Shown: piece after piece, positions 51,780 to 63,876 of the stretch
Layout: each line of letters opens with the position of its first letter
Position numbering within the stretch: the stretch's first letter is position 1
NCBI RefSeq assembly: GCF_032854445.1
Contig: NW_027018108.1
Coordinates: 1-64,000 of the forward strand
Source: Liolophura sinensis
Taxonomy: Eukaryota; Mollusca; Polyplacophora; Chitonida; Chitonidae
DNA: 64,000 bases
Reading direction: 5' to 3'
Translations under genes and position numbers: made by a program
Notes under the pieces: model-generated
Database searches by the model: none
Told to the model about the DNA's origin: nothing
Seen by the model: the letters and a program-made list of their open reading frames with translations, nothing else

Positions 51780-54700
51780 ATGATGTCAAGATCACGTGCC
51801 CAGCAACGGCTCTTACTCCATGGAAACCAAGGAAATTTGCAATTTTTCAACAGCTGGAGATGCCTGGCCCAATTGCGCATCCTTTGGCACCTTATTGATG
51901 TGGGTCAGTGTTCAATTGTACTTTTTACAGCGGACTGTATCAAGTACCTTGTGTTTTTTTATATACAAATGGTGTGGTTTTTCTACATGTAGATAAAGAC
52001 ATTGAGTTTGTCTTCGACTTAGAAGTAAGACATTTGCTGGGTGAGTTAAATGGGCTTGGCCCAAAGATTTGACGTCGTCTGGGCTACCGAAGGGCACATA
52101 ACTTATAATGAAATGTTGAATATAGTAATGACCAGTCGCGATTGTACATAGTTAATGTAGCCGATTTCAATTAGCAAAATGAGCAGGCAAAAATCCAAAA
52201 GTGGAAAAACTGTTCCAATGCTGCTGGTAAGAGGCTAATCCGACGTATTTTGTGACGAGAAATCGAATGGTGCAAACCGCGTTGCTCTCCGACCAATACT
52301 TTTGGCTGTAGCCACAAATGAATAATCAATGATGTCAAGATCACGTGCCCAGCAACGGCTCTTACTCCATGGAAACCAAGGAAATTTGCAATTTTTCAAC
52401 AGCTGGAGATGCCTGGCCCAATTGCGCATCCTTTGGCACCTTATTGATGTGGGTCAGTGTTCAATTGTACTTTTTACAGCGGATTGTATCAAGTACCTTG
52501 TGTTTTTTTTATATACAAATGGTGTGGTTTTTCTACATGTAGATAAAGACATTGAGTTTGTCTTCGACTTAGGAGTAAGACATTTGCTGGGTGAGTTAAA
52601 TGGGCTTGGCCCAAAGATTTGACGTCGTCTGGGCTACCGAAGGGCACATAACTTATAATGAAATGTTGAATATAGTAATGACCAGTCGCGATTGTACATA
52701 GTTAATGTAGCCGATTTCAATTAGCAAAAAGACCAGGCAAAAATCCAAAAGTGGAAAAACTGTTCCAATGCTGCTGGTAAGAGACTAATCCGACGTATTT
52801 TGTGACGAGAAATCGAATGGTGCAAACCGCGTTGCTCTCCGACCAATACTTTTGGCTGTAGCCACAAGTGAATAATCAATGATGTCAAGATCACGTGCCC
52901 AGCAACGGCTCTTACTCCATGGAAACCAAGGAAATTTGCAATTTTTCAACAGCTGGAGATGCCTGGCCCAATTGCGCATCCTTTGGCACCTTATTGATGT
53001 GGGTCAGTGTTCAATTGTACTTTTTACAGCGGATTGTATCAAGTACCTTGTGGTTTTTTTATATACAAATGGTGTGGTTTTTCTACATGTAGATAAAGAC
53101 ATTGAGTTTGTCTTCGACTTAGAAGTAAGACATTTGTTGGGTGAGTTAAATGGGCTTGGCCCAAAGATTTGACGTCGTCTGGGCTACCGAAGGGCACATA
53201 ACTTATAATGAAAAGTTGAATATAGTAATGACCAGTCGCGATTGTACATAGTTAATGGAGCCGATTTCAATTCGCAAAAAGACCAGGCAAAAATCCAAAA
53301 GTAGAAAAACTGTTCCAATGCTGCTGGTAAGAGGCTAATCCGACGTATTTTGTGACGAGAAATCGAATGGTGCAAACCGCGTTGCTCTCCGACCAATACT
53401 TTTGGCTGTAGCCACAAATGAATAATCAATGATGTCAAGATCACGTGCCCAGCAACGGCTCTTACTCCATGGAAACCAAGGAAATTTGCAATTTTTCAAC
53501 AGCTGGAGATGCCTGGCCCAATTGCGCATCCTTTGGCACCTTATTGATGTGGGTCAGTGTTCAATTGTACTTTTTACAGCGGGTTGTATCAAGTACCTTG
53601 TGTTTTTTTTATATACAAATGGTGTGGTTTTTCTACATGTAGATAAAGACATTGAGTTTGTCTTCGACTTAGAAGTAAGACATTTGCTGGGTGAGTTAAA
53701 TGGGCTTGGCCCAAAGATTTGACGTCGTCTGGGCTACCGAAGGGCACATAACTTATAATGAAATGTTGAATATAGTAATGACCAGTCGCGATTGTACATA
53801 GTTAATGTAGCCGATTTCAATTAGCAAAAAGACCAGGCAAAAATCCAAAAGTGGAAAAACTGTTCCAATGCTGCTGGTAAGAGGCTAATCCGACGTATTT
53901 TGTGACGAGAAATCGAATGGTGCAAACCGCGTTGCTCTCCAACCAATACTTTTGGCTGTAGCCACAAATGAATAATCAATGATGTCAAGATCACGTGCCC
54001 AGCAACGGCTCTTACTCCATGGAAACCAAGGAAATTTGCAATTTTTCAACAGCTGGAGATGCCTGGCCCAATTGCGCATCCTTTGGCACCTTATTGATGT
54101 GGGTCAGTGTTCAATTGTACTTTTTACAGCGGATTGTATCAAGTACCTTGTGTTTTTTTTATATACAAATGGTGTGGTTTTTCTACATGTAGATAAAGAC
54201 ATTGAGTTTGTCTTCGACTTAGAAGTAAGACATTTGCTGGGTGAGTTAAATGGGCTTGGCCCAAAGATTTGACGTCGTCTGGGCTACCGAAGGGCACATA
54301 ACTTATAATGAAAAGTTGAATATAGTAATGACCAGTCGCGATTGTACATAGTTAATGTAGCCGATTTCAATTCGCAAAAAGACCAGGCAAAAATCCAAAA
54401 GTGGAAAAACTGTTCCAATGCTGCTGGTAAGAGACTAATCCGACGTATTTTGTGACGAGAAATCGAATGGTGCAAACCGCGTTGCTCTCCGACCAATACT
54501 TTTGGCTGTAGCCACAAATGAATAATCAATGATGTCAAGATCACGTGCCCAGCAACGGCTCTTACTCCATGGAAACCAAGGAAATTTGCAATTTTTCAAC
54601 AGCTGGAGATGCCTGGCCCAATTGCGCATCCTTTGGCACCTTATTGATGTGGGTCAGTGTTCAATTGTACTTTTTACAGCGGATTGTATCAAGTACCTTG

Positions 54701-55078
54701 TGTTTTTTTTATATACAGATGGTGTGGTTTTTCTACATGTAGATAAAGACATTGAGTTTGTCTTCGACTTAGAAGTAAGACATTTGTTGGGTGAGTTAAA
54801 TGGGCTTGGCCCAAAGATTTGACGTCGTCTGGGCTACCGAAGGGCACATAACTTATAATAAAAAGTTGAATATAGTAATGACCAGTCGCGATCGTACATA
54901 GTTAATGTAGCCGATTTCAATTAGCAAAAAGACCAGGCAAAAATCCAAAAGTAGAAAAACTGTTCCAATGCTGCTGGTAAGAGGCTAATCCGACGTATTT
55001 TGTGACGAGAAATCGAATGGTGCAAACCGCGTTGCTCTCCGACCAATACTTTTGGCTGTAGCCACAAATGAATAATCA
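51780..55078. repeat. Six-copy higher-order repeat, second unit (M95-M100)
   Basis: M95-M100 (51780, 52329, 52879, 53429, 53979, 54529) repeat M89-M94 in the same order, 3299-3300 bases further on. By eye I found about eight differences in 3.3 kb, for example GGCTAATCCG against GGCTAACCCG, TTTGTTGGG against TTTGCTGGG in M97 and M100, GTGACGAG against GTGGCGAG, and ATAATAAAAAG against ATAATAAAATG. That is far fewer than between neighbouring monomers of different type. Confidence 0.9.
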
Positions 55079-58000
55079 ATGATGTCAAGATCACGTGCCC
55101 CCCAGCAACGGCTCTTACTCCATGGAAACCAAGGAAATTTGCAATTTTTCAACAGCTGGAGATGCCTGGCCCAATTGCGCATCCTTTGGCACCTTATTGA
55201 TGTGGGTCAGTGTTCAATTGTACTTTTTACAGCGGATTGTATCAAGTACCTTGTGGTTTTTTTATATACAAATGGTGTGGTTTTTCTACATGTAGATAAA
55301 GACATTGAGTTTGTCTTCGACTTAGAAGTAAGACATTTGCTGGGTGAGTTAAATGGGCTTGGCCCAAAGATTTGACGTCGTCTGGGCTACCGAAGGGCAC
55401 ATAACTTATAATGAAAAGTTGAATATAGTAATGACCAGTCGCGATTGTACATAGTTAATGTAGCCGATTTCAATTAGCAAAAAGACCAGGCAAAAATCCA
55501 AAAGTAGAAAAACTGTTCCAATGCTGCTGGTAAGAGGCTAATCCGACGTATTTTGTGACGAGAAATCGAATGGTGCAAACCGCGTTGCTCTCCAACCAAT
55601 ACTTTTGGCTGTAGCCACAAATGAATAATCAATGATGTCAAGATCACGTGCCCAGCAACGGCTCTTACTCCATGGAACCAAGGAAATTTGCAATTTTTCA
55701 ACAGCTGGAGATGCCTGGCCCAATTGCGCATCGTTTGGCACCTTATTGATGTGGGTCAGTGTTCAATTGTTCTTTTTACAGCGGATTGTATCAAGTACCT
55801 TTTGTTTTTTTTACATACAAATGGTGTGGTTTTTCTACATGTAGATAAAGACATTGAGTTTGTCTTCGACTTAGAAGTAAGACATTTGCTGGGTGAGTTA
55901 AATGGGCTTGGCCCAAAGATTTGACGTCGTCTGGGCTACCGAAGGGCACATAACTTATAATGAAAAGTTGAATATAGTAATGACCAGTCGCGATTGTACA
56001 TAGTTAATGTAGCCGATTTCAATTCGCAAAAGACCAGGCAAAAATCCAAAAGTAGAAAAACTGTTCCAATGCTGCTGGTAAGAGGCTAATCCGACGTATT
56101 TTGTGACGAGAAATCGAATGGTGCAAACCGCGTTGCTCTCCGACCAATACTTTTGGCTGTAGCCACAAATGAATAATCAATGATGTCAAGATCACGTGCC
56201 CAGCAACGGCTCTTACTCCATGGAAACCAAGGAAATTTGCAATTTTTCAACAGCTGGAGATGCCTGGCCCAATTGCGCATCCTTTGGCACCTTATTGATG
56301 TGGGTCAGTGTTCAATTGTACTTTTTACAGCGGATTGTATCAAGTACCTTGTGGTTTTTTTATATACAAATGGTGTGGTTTTTCTACATGTAGATAAAGA
56401 CATTGAGTTTGTCTTCGACTTAGAAGTAAGACATTTGCTGGGTGAGTTAAATGGGCTTGGCCCAAAGATTTGACGTCGTCTGGGCTACCGAAGGGCACAT
56501 AACTTATAATGAAAAGTTGAATATAGTAATGACCAGTCGCGATTGTACATAGTTAATGCAGCCGATTTCAATTAGCAAAAAGACCAGGCAAAAATCCAAA
56601 AGTGGAAAAACTGTTCCAATGCTGCTGGTAAGAGGCTAATCCGACGTATTTTGTGACGTGAAATCGAATGGTGCAAACCGCGTTGCTCTCCGACCAATAC
56701 TTTTGGCTGTAGCCACAAATGAATAATCAATGATGTCAAGATCACGTGCCCAGCAACGGCTCTTACTCCATGGAAACCAAGGAAATTTGCAATTTTTCAA
56801 CAGCTGGAGATGCCTGGCCCAATTGCGCATCCTTTGGCACCTTATTGATGTGGGTCAGTGTTCAATTGTACTTTTTACAGCGGGTTGTATCAAGTACCTT
56901 GTGTTTTTTTTATATACAAATGGTGTGGTTTTTCTACATGTAGATAAAGACATTGAGTTTGTCTTCGACTTAGAAGTAAGACATTTGCTGGGTGAGTTAA
57001 ATGGGCTTGGCCCAAAGATTTGACGTCGTCTGGGCTACCGAAGGGCACATAACTTATAATAAAAAGTTGAATATAGTAATGACCAGTCGCGATCGTACAT
57101 AGTTAATGTAGCCGATTTCAATTAGCAAAAAGACCAGGCAAAAATCCAAAAGTAGAAAAACTGTTCCAATGCTGCTGGTAAGAGGCTAATCCGACGTATT
57201 TTGTGACGAGAAATCGAATGGTGCAAACCGCGTTGCTCTCCGACCAATACTTTTGGCTGTAGCCACAAATGAATAATCAATGATGTCAAGATCACGTGCC
57301 CAGCAACGGCTCTTACTCCATGGAAACCAAGGAAATTTGCAATTTTTCAACAGCTGGAGATGCCTGGCCCAATTGCGCATCCTTTGGCACCTTATTGATG
57401 TGGGTCAGTGTTTAATTGTACTTTTTACAGCGGATTGTATCAAGTACCTTTTGTTTTTTTATATACAAATGGTGTGGTTTTTCTACATGTAGATAAAGAC
57501 ATTGAGTTTGTCTTCGACTTAGAAGTAAGACATTTGTTGGGTGAGTTAAATGGGCTTGGCCCAAAGATTTGACGTCGTCTGGGCTACCGAAGGGCACATA
57601 ACTTATAATGAAAAATTGAATATAGTAATGACCAGTAGCGATTGTACATAGTTAATGTAGCCGATTTCAATTCGCAAAAAGACCAGGCAAAAATCCAAAA
57701 GTAGAAAAACTGTTCCAATGCTGCTGGTAAGAAGCTAATTGGACGTATTTTGTGACGAGAAATCGAATGGTGCAAACCGCGTTGCTCTCCGACCAATACT
57801 TTTGGCTGTAGCCACAAATGAATAATCAATGATGTCAAGATCACGTGCCCAGCAACGGCTCTTACTCCATGGAAACCAAGGAAATTTGCAATTTTTCAAC
57901 AGCTGGAGATGCCTGGCCCAATTGCGCATCCTTTGGCACCTTATTGATGTGGGTCAGTGTTCAATTGTACTTTTTACAGCGGATTGTATCAAGTACCTTG

Positions 58001-61000
58001 TGTTTTTTTTATATACAAATGGTGTGGTTTTTCTACATGTAGATAAAGACATTGAGTTTGTCTTCGACTTAGAAGTAAGACATTTGCTGGGTGAGTTAAA
58101 TGGGCTTGGCCCAAAGATTTGACGTCGTCTGGGCTACCGAAGGGCACATAACTTATAATGAAAAGTTGAATATAGTAATGACCAGTCGCGATTGTACATA
58201 GTTAATGCAGCCGATTTCAACTAGCAAAAAGACCAGGCAAAAATCCAAAAGTGGAAAAACTGTTCCAATGCTGCTGGTAAGAGGCTAATCCGACGTATTT
58301 TGTGACGAGAAATCGAATGGTGCAAACCGCGTTGCTCTCCGACCAATACTTTTGGCTGTAGCCACAAATGAATAATCAATGATGTCAAGATCACGTGCCC
58401 AGCAACGGCTCTTACTCCATGGAAACCAAGGAAATTTGCAATTTTTCAACAGCTGGAGATGCCTGGCCCAATTGCGCATCCTTTGGCACCTTATTGATGT
58501 GGGTCAGTGTTCAATTGTACTTTTTACAGCGGATTGTATCAAGTACCTTTTGTTTTTTTTATATACAAATGGTGTGGTTTTTCTACATGTAGATAAAGAC
58601 ATTGAGTTTGTCTTCGACTTAGAAGTAAGACATTTGCTGGGTGAGTTAAATGGGCTTGGCCCAAAGATTTGACGTCGTCTGGGCTACCGAAGGGCACATA
58701 ACTTATAATGAAAAGTTGAATATAGTAATGACCAGGTCGCGATTGTACATAGTTAATGTAGCCGATTTCAATTCGCAAAAAGACCAGGCAAAAATCCAAA
58801 AGTAGAAAAACTGTTCCAATGCTGCTGGTAAGAGGCTAATCCGACGTATTTTGTGACGAGAAATCGAATGGTGCAAACCGCGTTGCTCTCCGACCAATAC
58901 TTTTGGCTGTAGCCACAAATGAATAATCAATGATGTCAAGATCACGTGCCCAGCAACGGCTCTTACTCCATGGAAACCATAGAAATTTGCAATTTTTCAA
59001 CAGCTGGAGATGCCTGGCCCAATTGCGCATCCTTTGGCACCTTATTGATGTGGGTCAGTGTTCAATTGTACTTTTTACAGCGGATTGTATCAAGTACCTT
59101 TTGTTTTTTTTATATACAAATGGTGTGGTTTTTCTACATGTAGATAAAGACATTGAGTTTGTCTTCGACTTAGAAGTAAGACATTTGCTGGGTGAGTTAA
59201 ATGGGTTTGGCCCAAAGATTTGACGTCGTCTGGGCTACCGAAGGGCACATAACTTATAATGAAAAGTTGAATATAGTAATGACCAGTCGCGATTGTACAT
59301 AGTTAATGTAGCCGATTTCAATTACCAAAATACCAGGCAAAAATCCAAAAGTAGAAAAACTGTTCCAATGCTGCTGGTAAGAGGCTAATCCGACGTATTT
59401 TGTGACGAGAAATCGAATGATGCAAACCGCGTTGCTCTCCGACCAATACTTTTGGCTGTAGCCACAAATGAATAATCAATGATGTCAAGATCACGTGCCC
59501 AGCAACGGCTCTTACTCCATGGAAACCATAGAAATTTGCAATTTTTCAACAGCTGGAGATGCCTGGCCCAATTGCGCATCTTTTGGCGCCTTATTGATGT
59601 GGGTCAGTGTTCAATTGTACTTTTTACAGCGGACTGTATCAAGTACCTTGTGTTTTTTTATATACAAATGGTGTGGTTTTTCTACATGTAGATAAAGACA
59701 TTGAGTTTGTCTTCGACTTAGAAGTAAGACATTTGCTGGGTGAGTTAAATGGGCTTGGCCCAAAGATTTGACGTCGTCTGGGCTACCGAAGGGCACATAA
59801 CTTATAATGAAATGTTGAATATAGTAATGACCAGTCGCGATTGTACATAGTTAATGTAGCCGATTTCAATTAGCAAAATGACCAGGCAAAAATCCAAAAG
59901 TGGAAAAACTGTTCCAATGCTGCTGGTAAGAGGCTAATCCGACGTATTTTGTGACGAGAAATCGAATGGTGCAAACCGCGTTGCTCTCCGACCAATACTT
60001 TTGGCTGTAGCCACAAATGAATAATCAATGATGTCAAGATCACGTGCCCAGCAACGGCTCTTACTCCATGGAAACCAAGGAAATTTGCAATTTTTCAACA
60101 GCTGGAGATGCCTGGCCCAATTGCGCATCCTTTGGCACCTTATTGATGTGGGTCAGTGTTCAATTGTACTTTTTACAGCGGATTGTATCAAGTACCTTGT
60201 GTTTTTTTTATATACAAATGGTGTGGTTTTTCTACATGTAGATAAAGACATTGAGTTTGTCTTCGACTTAGGAGTAAGACATTTGCTGGGTGAGTTAAAT
60301 GGGCTTGGCCCAAAGATTTGACGTCGTCTGGGCTACCGAAGGGCACATAACTTATAATGAAATGTTGAATATAGTAATGACCAGTCGCGATTGTACATAG
60401 TTAATGTAGCCGATTTCAATTAGCAAAAAGACCAGGCAAAAATCCAAAAGTGGAAAAACTGTTCCAATGCTGCTGGTAAAAGACTAATCCGACGTATTTT
60501 GTGACGAGAAATCGAATGGTGCAAACCGCGTTGCTCTCCGACCAATACTTTTGGCTGTAGCCACAAGTGAATAATCAATGATGTCAAGATCACGTGCCCA
60601 GCAACGGCTCTTACTCCATGGAAACCAAGGAAATTTGCAATTTTTCAACAGCTGGAGATGCCTGGCCCAATTGCGCATTCTTTGGCACCTTATTGATGTG
60701 GGTCAGTGTTCAATTGTACTTTTTACAGCGGATTGTATCAAGTACCTTGTGGTTTTTTTATATACAAATGGTGTGGTTTTTCTACATGTAGATAAAGACA
60801 TTGAGTTTGTCTTCGACTTAGAAGTAAGACATTTGCTGGGTGAGTTAAATGGGCTTGGCCCAAAGATTTGACGTCGTCTGGGCTACCGAAGGGCACATAA
60901 CTTATAATGAAAAGTTGAATATAGTAATGACCAGTCGCGATTGTACATAGTTAATGTAGCCGATTTCAATTAGCAAAAAGACCAGGCAAAAATCCAAAGT

Positions 61001-62226
61001 AGAAAAAACTGTTCCAATGCTGCTGGTAAGAGGCTAATCCGACGTATTTTGTGACGAGAAATCGAATGGTGCAAACCGCGTTGCTCTCCGACCAATACTT
61101 TTGGCTGTAGCCACAAATGAATAATCAATGATGTCAAGATCACGTGCCCAGCAACGGCTCTTACTCCATGGAAACCAAGGAAATTGCAATTTTTCAACAG
61201 CTGGAGATGCCTGGCCCAATTGCGCATCCTTTGGCACCTTGTTGATGTGGGTCAGTGTTCAATTGTACTTTTTACAGCGGATTGTATCAAGTACCTTGTG
61301 TTTTTTTTATATACAAATGGTGTGGTTTTTCTACATGTAGATAAAGACATTGAGTTGTCTTCGACTTAGAAGTAAGACATTTGCTGGGTGAGTTAAATGG
61401 GCTTTGCCCAAAGATTTGACGTCGTCTGGGCTACCGAAGGGCACATAACTTATAATGAAATGTTGAATATAGTAATGACCAGTCGCGATTGTACATAGTT
61501 AATGTAGCCGATTTCAATTCGCAAAAAGACCAGGCAAAAATCCAAAAGTAGAAAAACTGTTCCAATGCTGCTGGTAAGAGGCTAATCCGACGTATTTTGT
61601 GACGAGAAATCGAATGGTGCAAACCGCGTTGCTCTCCGACCAATACTTTTTGGCTGTAGCCACAAATGAATAATCAATGATGTCAAGATCACGTGCCCAG
61701 CAACGGCTCTTACTCCATGGAAACCAAGGAATTTGCAATTTTTCAACAGCTGGAGATGCCTGGCCCAATTGCGCATCCTTTGGCACCTTATTGATGTGGG
61801 TCAGTGTTCAATTGTTCTTTTTACAGCGGATTGTATCAAGTACCTTTTGTTTTTTTTACATACAAATGGTGTGGTTTTTCTACATGTAGATAAAGACATT
61901 GAGTTTGTCTTCGACTTAGAAGTAAGACATTTGTTGGGTGAGTTAAATGGGCTTGACCCAAAGATTTGACGTCGTCTGGGCTACCGAAGGGCACATAACT
62001 TATAATGAAAAGTTGAATATAGTAATGACCAGTTCGCGATTGTACATAGTTAATGCAGCCGATTTCAATTAGCAAAAAGACCAGGCAAAAATCCAAAAGT
62101 GGAAAAACTGTTCCAATGCTGCTGGTAAGAGGCTAATCCGACGTATTTTGTGACGAGAAATCGAATGGTGCAAACCGCGTTGCTCTCCGACCAATACTTT
62201 TGGCTGTAGCCACAAATGAATAATCA
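55079..62226. repeat. Mosaic, indel-bearing segment, copies M101-M113
   Basis: The copies start at 55079, 55632, 56180, 56730, 57280, 57829, 58379, 58930, 59479, 60028, 60578, 61128 and 61677. Indels reappear: three extra C in CACGTGCCCCCCAGC (M101), CCATGGAACC (M102), CCAGGTCGCG (M107), TTACCAAAATACC (M108), GGAAATTGC and GAGTTGTC (M112), TACTTTTTGG before M113, and CCAGTTCGCG (M113). M104 joins a GCGGGTTG front to an ATAATAAAAAG/GCGATCGTAC back. M105 carries GTGTTTAATTG like M22. M109-M111 repeat the T7, CTTAGGAG, CCTTGTGG order seen from 48480. Confidence 0.88.
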
Positions 62227-63876
62227 ATGATGTCAAGATCACGTGCCCAGCAACGGCTCTTACTCCATGGAAACCAAGGAAATTTGCAATTTTTCAACAG
62301 CTGGAGATGCCTGGCCCAATTGCGCATCCTTTGGCACCTTATTGATGTGGGTCAGTGTTCAATTGTACTTTTTACAGCGGGTTGTATCAAGTACCTTGTG
62401 TTTTTTTTATATACAAATGGTGTGGTTTTTCTACATGTAGATAAAGACATTGAGTTTGTCTTCGACTTAGAAGTAAGACATTTGCTGGGTGAGTTAAATG
62501 GGCTTGGCCCAAAGATTTGACGTCGTCTGGGCTACCGAAGGGCACATAACTTATAATGAAATGTTGAATATAGTAATGACCAGTCGCGATTGTACATAGT
62601 TAATGTAGCCGATTTCTATTAGCAAAATGACCAGGCAAAAATCCAAAAGTGGAAAAACTGTTCCAATGCTGCTGGTAAGAGACTAATCCGACGTATTTTG
62701 TGACGAGAAATCGAATGGTGCAAACCGCGTTGCTCTCCGACCAATACTTTTGGCTGTAGCCACAAATGAATAATCAATGATGTCAAGATCACGTGCCCAG
62801 CAACGGCTCTTACTCCATGGAAACCAAGGAAATTTGCAATTTTTCAACAGCTGGAGATGCCTGGCCCAATTGCGCATCCTTTGGCACCTTATTGATGTGG
62901 GTCAGTGTTCAATTGTACTTTTTACAGCGGATTGTATCAAGTACCTTGTGTTTTTTTTATATACAAATGGTGTGGTTTTTCTACATGTAGATAAAGACAT
63001 TGAGTTTGTCTTCGACTTAGAAGTAAGACATTTGCTGGGTGAGTTAAATGGGCTTGGCCCAAAGATTTGACGTCGTCTGGGCTACCGAAGGGCACATAAC
63101 TTATAATGAAAAGTTGAATATAGTAATGACCAGTCGCGATTGTACATAGTTAATGTAGCCGATTTCAATTCGCAAAAAGACCAGACAAAAATCCAAAAGT
63201 CGAAAAACTGTTCCAATGCTGCTGGTAAGAGACTAATCCGACGTATTTTGTGACGAGAAATCGAATGGTGCAAACCGCGTTGCTCTCCGACCAATACTTT
63301 TGGCTGTAGCCACAAATGAATAATCAATGATGTCAAGATCACGTGCCCAGCAACGGCTCTTACTCCATGGAAACCAAGGAAATTTGCAATTTTTCAACAG
63401 CTGGAGATGCCTGGCCCAATTGCGCATCCTTTGGCACCTTATTGATGTGGGTCAGTGTTCAATTGTACTTTTTACAGCGGATTGTATCAAGTACCTTGTG
63501 TTTTTTTTATATACAAATGGTGTGGTTTTTCTACATGTAGATAAAGACATTGAGTTTGTCTTCGACTTAGAAGTAAGACATTTGCTGGGTGAGTTAAATG
63601 GGCTTGGCCCAAAGATTTGACGTCGTCTGGGCTACCGAAGGGCACATAACTTATAATGAAATGTTGAATATAGTAATGACCAGTCGCGATCGTACATAGT
63701 TAATGTAGCCGATTTCAATTAGCAAAATGACCAGGCAAAAATCCAAAAGTAGAAAAACTGTTCCAATGCTGCTGGTAAGAGGCTAATCCGACGTATTTTG
63801 TGACGAGAAATCGAATGGTGCAAACCGCGTTGCTCTCCGACCAATACTTTTGGCTGTAGCCACAAATGAATAATCA
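62227..63876. repeat. Right-end regular copies M114-M116
   Basis: Three 550-bp copies start at 62227, 62777 and 63327. M114 carries GCGGGTTG and TTCTATTAGC, like M19 and M27. M115 carries CCAGACAAAAATCC and AAAGTCGAAAAAC. M116 carries GCGATCGTAC. Indels are absent again. Confidence 0.92.
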
